From positions 1 through 64,000 of the forward strand of contig CAVZKP010000039.1 in NCBI GenBank assembly GCA_963775875.1: a stretch of DNA of 64,000 nucleotides, in the 5' to 3' direction. This DNA is from AP-15 sp963775875. Its GTDB lineage: Bacteria; Pseudomonadota; Alphaproteobacteria; ATCC43930; CGMCC-115725. Shown here in pieces: positions 59,226 to 64,000 of the stretch. Position numbers and translations under genes: made by a program. How positions within the stretch are numbered: position 1 is the first letter of the stretch; each line of letters begins with the position of its first letter. The notes beneath the pieces are model-generated. The model was not told where the DNA came from, ran no database searches, and was given only the letters and a program-made list of their open reading frames with translations.

Positions 59226-59282
59226 ATGAGCAATCCCGCCTTCAAATTCGACCATGTTCACATCATCAGCCAAGCCAATTGA
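59226..59282 (+). pseudogene. Truncated VOC-family (glyoxalase-like) gene start
   Basis: Behind GACGAGGGAGAAACG, ATG starts MSNPAFKFDHVHIISQAN and then a stop. FDHVHIIS is the usual first strand of vicinal-oxygen-chelate enzymes, with the first metal His. Homology ends at the stop, where foreign DNA begins. It is divergent from the D-2-hydroxyacid dehydrogenase. From 59283 to 59426 nothing is recognised. Confidence 0.5.
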
Positions 59283-59426
59283 GTTTATTGAATAATTGTA
59301 GCAAGGATGGCGGGCCATGCTCGACGAAGATGAGAACTATGTCTACGCCATAGCCCTCTGAATGGCAGGTCGTTGGAACCAGGGCGGGCGAATTCACCGG
59401 GCGATCCTGAGCCGGGATCGATCCAA

Positions 59427-60225
59427 TCATTCATGTGTGTACCCGAGAGCTCGATATCCCGCTCGTCGCTTCGCCGCCATGCGCGCCAGCACCGGCACCG
59501 CCTCATCGACGTAGTCGACGACGAGAACGTCTGTGTTTCCGCCATGCTGGTGGTGAAGACGGCCAACATATTGAGCCAATGTGCCTTTCCAGGTAATGGG
59601 CATCGTCAGGAACAGAGTATCGAGCCTGTGATCGTCGAAACCTTCTCCGATATAGCGCCCTGTCGCCAGGATGAGGCGTTCTTGATTATCGGCCACGCGC
59701 AGGGACGCTTCAGACGCCTTGCGTTCGGTGACCGACATCCCGCCCGAAGGACGACGAGATTGCGCACAAAGCGCGAGAACCGGCTCTGCAGGTATTCGAG
59801 ATGGTCCTTGCGTTCGGTCAGCACGATCGGCGAGCGTTTCGCTTCCAGCGCCTTCAGCGCGTCGTCGAAGATCAGGTCGTTGCGCGGCTCGTCGCTCGCG
59901 AGCGCCGCATAGACCGCCGGCATGGCGGGACGCTCCGAGGCATTCAGCGGTGACGGCAACTGGAACTTTGTCGATCGATGCTTGACGCGGTGAGTGACGC
60001 CCCGCTCGGCCGCCTGCACACGCGCGTCGACCCGGTGTCGGATGGGGCCGCATTGCATGAAGATGATGGGATGATGCCCATCCGATGACGCCGGTCGGCT
60101 TGCGGCGTCCGCCACCGATGACCCCTATTTCCTTCGGATCGATCTCGAGGAAAGTTTTGAGACGTTCAACCCATTGGGTGAGCAACTCACGGCGATGGAC
60201 GAGAACCAGGGTGTTGCGTGCTGAT
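59427..60225 (-). pseudogene. 3' part of a DEAD/DEAH-type helicase, broken
   Basis: Starting at the IS21 junction, ARNTLVLVHRRELLTQWVERLKTFLEI and IDPKEIGVIGGGRRKPTGVI is the end of helicase domain 1. The piece HHPIIFMQCGPIRHRVDA leads into the second domain with DALKALEAKRSPIVLTERKDHLEYL, ILATGRYIGEGFDDHRLDTLFLTMPI and TWKGTLAQYVGRLHHQH (motif VI, where a usual R is H). The Walker A part is missing and there are two frame changes plus an internal deletion. It resembles superfamily 2 helicases found in mobile islands. Confidence 0.65.
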
Positions 60226-60233
60226 TCCGACGA

Positions 60234-60286
60234 TGTCGCTCGGTCATTTCGAGATCATGTCGCTCGCTGTTCCGACATGATGTCGC
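60234..60286. repeat. Terminal repeats of the first IS21 copy
   Basis: TGTCGCTCG occurs at 60234-60242 and 60258-60266, and an inverted/direct CGACATGATGTCGC follows at 60273-60286. Several short repeats near the end are characteristic of IS21 elements. The helicase homology breaks about 10 bases before. Confidence 0.5.
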
Positions 60287-60340
60287 CCGCTTGAGGGCGT
60301 GCTGCTGGCGATCTGGTTTTGGCAAGTAGCGGGTCGGTGG

Positions 60341-61450
60341 TCAATCCTTTGCGGCTGATCTGGGTCGGGTTCGTCGTAGGCTGTCGCCGACGAGATCGAT
60401 GCGATGGGCGTTGTGGACGATGCGGTCGAGGATGGCGTCGGCGTAGGTCGGATCGCCGATGACCTCGTGCCATTTATCGACGGGGACCTGGCTGGTGAGG
60501 ATGGTGGAGCGGCGGCCGTAGCGTTCTTCGAGGATCTCGTAGAGATCGCGGCGGGCGCCGGCGTCGAGGTGGTCGAGCCCCCAATCGTCGAGGATGAGGA
60601 GCTGGGCGCCGTTGAGGCTGTGCATGATACGGGCGTAGCGACCGTCGCCGCGAGCCAGGGCGAGATCGGCGAACAGCTTGGGGACGCGCTGGTAGAGCAC
60701 CGAGCGGTTGTCGCGGCAGGCGTTGTGGCCGAGAGCACAGGCAAGCCATGACTTGCCGACGCCGGTTGGGCCGCACAGGATCAAATTATCGTGCGCGTCG
60801 ATCCACTCGCCATCGGCGAGCTTATGGAAGAGCGCGCGATCAAGGCCGCGCGGGGCGCGGTAATCGATATCCTCGACGACGGTGTCAACGGCGGACGGAA
60901 AGCCGGCCACGGGGCGAATCGGTCGCTCCTCGTTGAGCTGATGCAGAAACTCGCCGATCGTCGTGTTGAGATCGGCCAGGCTGTAGAAGCGGCGATGGCG
61001 CAGTCGACCCAAAAGCCAGCGCTCGACGATCAGCACGGCGGCCTCGACCTTCGCTTTGTCGCGCGGCCGCCGCGGGCGGGCCGGCAGGATAGCGGTGTCG
61101 TAATGGGCCGCCATGTCGGCGTAGGTGCGATTGATCTGCGGCTCGTAGAGACAGGCCTTGATGACGGCGCCCCCCGCTTTCGAAAGCCGGGGCGGGCTCT
61201 TGGTGTTGTCCGGCACCAGCAGCTTCGGCACGCCGCCGATCGCCTCGAATGCTCTGGTGTGGGCTCCGATCCAGTCGGCGAGCGCCTGGGTCCAGCTCGC
61301 CTCGGCATAGGTGAAATTGGACGCGCCCAGCACGGCGACAAAAATCTGCGCCGGCCTTGTCTTGCCGGTCAGCCGGTCAATGATCACCGGCACCGTGTCG
61401 CCGGCGTAATCGACAAAAAGCTTGTCGCCGCCGGCATGGGTCTGCCGCAT
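60341..61450 (-). pseudogene. Fused IstA-IstB remnant of an IS21 element
   Basis: One open minus-strand frame (which extends without homology to 61633) reads first an internal part of IstA (MRQTHAGGDKLFVDYAGDTVPV with a catalytic Asp, to LNTTIGEFLHQLNEERPIR). It then runs straight into IstB without its N-terminus (VVEDIDYRAPRGLDRALFHKLADGEW, Walker A GPTGVGKSW, Walker B LLILDDWGLDHLD). The joint has PVAGFPSAVD, the same peptide found just before the IstA piece. Both the IstA DNA-binding N-terminus and its C-terminus are missing, so transposition is unlikely. Confidence 0.7.
60883..60914 (+). repeat. 32-bp direct repeat, copy 1 (istA-istB joint)
   Basis: A 32-base sequence starting TGTCAACGGCGGACGG and ending GGCCACGGGG is identical to 61462-61493. 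Here it lies exactly at the junction between the IstA and IstB parts. Confidence 0.85.
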
Positions 61451-61461
61451 CGTGAGCGAGA

Positions 61462-61493
61462 TGTCAACGGCGGACGGAAAGCCGGCCACGGGG
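61462..61493 (+). repeat. 32-bp direct repeat, copy 2
   Basis: Exact copy of 60883-60914, 579 bases away, lying at the other border of the IstA fragment. It is followed by GCGGCGTAAAAGTCGGCCA, a sequence resembling the outer end of the second IS21 near 63940-63960. Confidence 0.85.
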
Positions 61494-61529
61494 GCGGCGT
61501 AAAAGTCGGCCATTGGGGCGGTGGTTGAT

Positions 61530-61569
61530 CGATATGCAGAGGGCCCCCGCGGGGGCCCTCTGCATATCG
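61530..61569. repeat. 40-bp perfect palindrome
   Basis: CGATATGCAGAGGGCCCCCG followed at once by its reverse complement, with no loop. It lies 15 bp past the istB stop of the second IS21. It might end transcription, mark an IS end-to-end joint, or be an assembly artefact. Confidence 0.8.
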
Positions 61570-61583
61570 GCGGCTCGGTTGGA

Positions 61584-62402
61584 TCAGGTGTCGGGGATTT
61601 CGCCGGTGTCCGGATCGACCGCGAGACCGGCATCCTGAGCGAGCTGGCGTCGGCGTTGGGCCTTGGAGTGTTTCAGGCGATAGGAGTCGCCGTTCATCTC
61701 CAGGATGTGGACGTGGTGGGTGAGCCGGTCGAGCAACGCGCCGGTCAAGCGCTCGGAGCCGAACACACTGGTCCATTCCTCGAACGGCAGGTTGGAGGTT
61801 ACGCTCGTCGAGCTTCGCTCATGGCGCTGACTGAAGACCTCGAACAACAGCTCCGCCCCGGTCTGAGAGAGCGGGATGTAGCCCAGTTCGTCGATGATCA
61901 GCAGCTTTGCGGCGGCCAGGTTTTGCTGCAGCCGCAACAGTCTGCGCTCGTCGCGCGCCTCCTGGAGTTGGTGGACGAGGCCGGCGGCAGTGACAAAGGT
62001 AACGGAGAAACCGCGCTGACACGCGGCCAGGCCCAGAGCCAGCGCAATGTGGGTCTTCCCGGTGCCGCTGTTGCCGAGCACGATGATGTTGTCGCGGGCA
62101 ACGACGAACTCGCAGCGCGCCAGCTCCAATACCAGGGGCTTGTTGAGGCTGGGCATGGCGGTGAAGTCGAAGGTATCCAGGCTCTTCACCGCCGGGAAGC
62201 GGGCATCGCGGATACGCCGCTCGACCAGACGGCGCTCCCGGTCGATCAGCTCCAGCTCGGCCAGACGCAGCAGATAACGGGGATGATCGACGCCCTCCCG
62301 GGCGCACTCGCCGGCGACCTTCTCGTACTTGCGCAGGAAAGTCGGCAGCTTCAGCGTCTTCAGGTGATGGGCGAGCAGCACCTGGGGCGGGGCGGCGGTC
62401 AT
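61584..62402 (-). CDS. istB: IS21 helper ATPase IstB
   Basis: AAA+ ATPase that assists IstA in target selection, 272 residues. The N-terminus LLAHHLKTLKLPTFLRKYEKV is followed by Walker A VLGNSGTGKTHIALAL, Walker B LLIIDELGYIPLSQTG and sensor STSVTSNLPFEEW. The end RLKHSKAQRRRQLA is typical. Its ATG overlaps the istA stop by 4 bp. It is only distantly related to the IstB part in the neighbouring broken copy, so the two IS are different subtypes. Confidence 0.93.
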   Translation of the reverse strand: MTAAPPQVLLAHHLKTLKLPTFLRKYEKVAGECAREGVDHPRYLLRLAELELIDRERRLVERRIRDARFPAVKSLDTFDFTAMPSLNKPLVLELARCEFVVARDNIIVLGNSGTGKTHIALALGLAACQRGFSVTFVTAAGLVHQLQEARDERRLLRLQQNLAAAKLLIIDELGYIPLSQTGAELLFEVFSQRHERSSTSVTSNLPFEEWTSVFGSERLTGALLDRLTHHVHILEMNGDSYRLKHSKAQRRRQLAQDAGLAVDPDTGEIPDT

Positions 62403-63898
62403 GCTGCGCTCCGCGATAGCAGAGCGGCATAATCGGCCGCCGCTGTGGTCTTCACCTGGGCGGCGGGAAGATAGGGATACCGGGCCAGATCGAGCCGGGC
62501 CGGACGCCGCTCGATGCGGGCCAGCACGAGTTGCTTGACCGCATCGAAGCCGATCGCGCCGAGCTGCATGGCGTCCACGACGGCGGCGGCCACGATCGTT
62601 TCCTCGAATGCCTCCATCAGCCGCAGGATCTGGATGAACTCCTTCTTGCCGCGATTGCCCATGCGGCTCTCGAGCAGACGGCGGATGCGCTGGAAACCCT
62701 CGGGCAAGGTCCAGCTCTGCAGCGGTGCCGCCTGGTCCAACGCCCCGGGCTTCTGCTCCAGGAGCGCCAAGTAATGCTTGGGATCGAACACGAACTGATC
62801 CCGGCCGTAGATCCGACCGTGGCGGGCGATGATCTCCGAGCCGGCGACGACGACCACCTCATCGACGAAGCCCTTCACCAGGACACTCTGGAAGGCGAAG
62901 CGGGTCGGGACCGAGTAGTCGTTCATCCGGTAACGGGCCAGCCCGGTCGACGACACCTTGGCCGGCTTCTTCTCGCAAGGCTCGAACAGACCCTCGGGAA
63001 TGCCGCCCAGCACCGCCAGATCGCGCACAAGCCGCTCGCCGATCGTCTCTGCATGCCGGCCGGCATGCTCGCCCTGACGCGCGCGGCACCGCTGCGCCAA
63101 CGCCGCGTTCAGCGCCTCGAACGAGGCCGCGTGCGGCAGCGGGGTGATGAAGGTGCGCTGGGTGTACTTCACCAGCCCCTCCACCTTCCCCTTGTCGTTG
63201 CCCTTGCCCGGCCGGCCGAAGCGGTCCCGGAACAGGAAGTGGCTGATCAGCTCGGTAAAGGCACGGGTACGGGTGCGCTGGCCATCGCCCAGGATCCGCG
63301 CTACTGCCAGCTTGGTATTGTCATAGAGGATAGACAGCGGCACGCCGCCGAAAAAGGCAAAAGCCGAGACGTGCCCGTCCAGGAACGCTTCCGTCGTCTC
63401 CGCCGGATAGGCCTTCACAAACGGCTCGTCGCAATGGGGAAGAGCGAAGCAAAATACGTGCATCACCGTGCGCACGCCGCCGACGATGCCGATGCACTGG
63501 CCAAAATCCACCTGAGCGTGACCGGGCGGATGCGCCAGAGGCATGAACGCCTCCTTCATCCGCGTTCGCTTCAGCCGGACGTAATCCTTCACCACCGTGT
63601 AGCCGCCGGCATACCCGTACTCGGCCCGCAGCCGCTCGAAAATCCGCTTGGCCGTGTGACGCTGCTTAGCTGGCGCGCTCCGGTCCGCCTCCAGGATCGC
63701 GTCGATCATCGGCGTCAACGGTCCCAGCTTCGGCTTCTCCGGCGGCCTGGTCCGCTGGTAGCCCGGCGGCGCCGAAAACCGACACATCTTGGCGATCGTG
63801 TCCCGGCTCAGCCCGAACACCCCCGCCGCTTCCCGCCGGCTATGCCCCTCAAGCAGCACATACCGGCGAACCGCCGCATATACCTCCACCTGAAACAC
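62399..63898 (-). CDS. istA: IS21 transposase IstA
   Basis: DDE transposase of 499 residues, intact. The N-terminal helix-turn-helix is YVLLEGHSRREAAGVFGLSRDTIAKM. The catalytic triad is HAQVDFGQC (Asp), LSILYDNTKLA (Asp) and KGKVEGLVKY (Glu). The C-terminal region YSVPTRFAFQSVLVKGFVDEV is the DNA-wrapping domain. It is translationally coupled to istB through an ATGA overlap. Confidence 0.94.
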   Translation of the reverse strand: MFQVEVYAAVRRYVLLEGHSRREAAGVFGLSRDTIAKMCRFSAPPGYQRTRPPEKPKLGPLTPMIDAILEADRSAPAKQRHTAKRIFERLRAEYGYAGGYTVVKDYVRLKRTRMKEAFMPLAHPPGHAQVDFGQCIGIVGGVRTVMHVFCFALPHCDEPFVKAYPAETTEAFLDGHVSAFAFFGGVPLSILYDNTKLAVARILGDGQRTRTRAFTELISHFLFRDRFGRPGKGNDKGKVEGLVKYTQRTFITPLPHAASFEALNAALAQRCRARQGEHAGRHAETIGERLVRDLAVLGGIPEGLFEPCEKKPAKVSSTGLARYRMNDYSVPTRFAFQSVLVKGFVDEVVVVAGSEIIARHGRIYGRDQFVFDPKHYLALLEQKPGALDQAAPLQSWTLPEGFQRIRRLLESRMGNRGKKEFIQILRLMEAFEETIVAAAVVDAMQLGAIGFDAVKQLVLARIERRPARLDLARYPYLPAAQVKTTAAADYAALLSRSAA

Positions 63899-64000
63899 CC
63901 CCGACCGTCCCTTCCGAAACCCGAAAAGGACAGCCTCGCAAGTCGCCGGCTTTTACGCCGCCACGCAGCGGCCCTACGCCGCCGCTCCGTGGCCGACTAT

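Larger units (their letters stand above)
61530..64000 (-). mobile_element. Second IS21-family element, runs off the window
   Basis: An intact istA-istB pair. The 5' outer region (63900-64000) has CGCCGGCTTTTACGCCGCC and GTGGCCGAC, end-like sequences also seen at 61480-61515. The distal limit lies near the palindrome; the proximal limit is beyond 64000. It is inserted in or next to the scrambled first IS21. No gene is seen from 63899 to 64000. Confidence 0.75.

Overview
The window is GC-rich DNA from an alphaproteobacterium. The order guaB-rsmB-guaA, a complete alphaproteobacterial-type trb conjugation operon and the DUF3141/pta/fabI/ackA cluster fit Rhodospirillales or a neighbouring order, but no taxon can be fixed from the sequence alone. 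Base-level quality is uneven. Many well conserved genes are split by one-base shifts, including guaB, which is normally essential, and the anticodon loop of tRNA-Gln appears to carry an extra base. I therefore annotate most broken genes as one locus with frameshifts and suspect indel errors in the sequence, while true decay is also possible, most of all in the conjugative element.

Positions 1 to about 18750 are the integrase-proximal end of an integrative and conjugative element (ICE) lying at the 3' end of guaA. In order on the + strand it carries a DUF3363 relaxase, the TraG/VirD4 coupling protein, a CopG-like regulator, trbB-C-D-E-J-K-L-F-G-I and a DUF2274 protein. These are mostly joined by ATGA-type overlaps. 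Then come a LysR regulator, a LuxI/LuxR quorum-sensing pair with a near-perfect 18-bp lux/tra-box dyad upstream of luxI, an AlpA-like excisionase/regulator and a P4-type tyrosine integrase, followed by repeated putative arm-type integrase sites and the guaA end that should form one attachment site. The other end of the ICE is outside the window.

Positions 18.7 to 25.5 kb are housekeeping genes on the minus strand (guaA, rsmB, guaB, rlmE, ppx/gppA) and a tRNA-Gln. From 25.5 to 26.8 kb there are relics of a serine recombinase and of a FAD-linked oxidase.

Positions 26.9 to 57.6 kb look like a carbon-storage, stress and fermentation region. It holds a GH13 enzyme, a GH63/MGH1-like glucosidase, a SemiSWEET sugar transporter, a histidine phosphatase, phosphoketolase, an RND efflux pair, a run of small secreted proteins, three AraC-type regulators (two in tandem duplication), a K+ channel with a Ca2+/H+ antiporter, and a + strand cluster DUF3141-pta-fabI-ackA-hypothetical preceded by an FNR/FixK-type box. 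An AI-2E family transporter and a polyphosphate kinase 2 follow. Phosphoketolase makes acetyl phosphate and AckA can turn it into ATP, so the genes plausibly cooperate under oxygen limitation or starvation.

Positions 57.6 to 64.0 kb are a junkyard of mobile DNA: IS66 remnants, truncated SDR and VOC genes around an intact D-2-hydroxyacid dehydrogenase, a truncated helicase, a scrambled IS21 copy with an in-frame istA-istB fusion, a 40-bp perfect palindrome, and an intact IS21 istA-istB pair.
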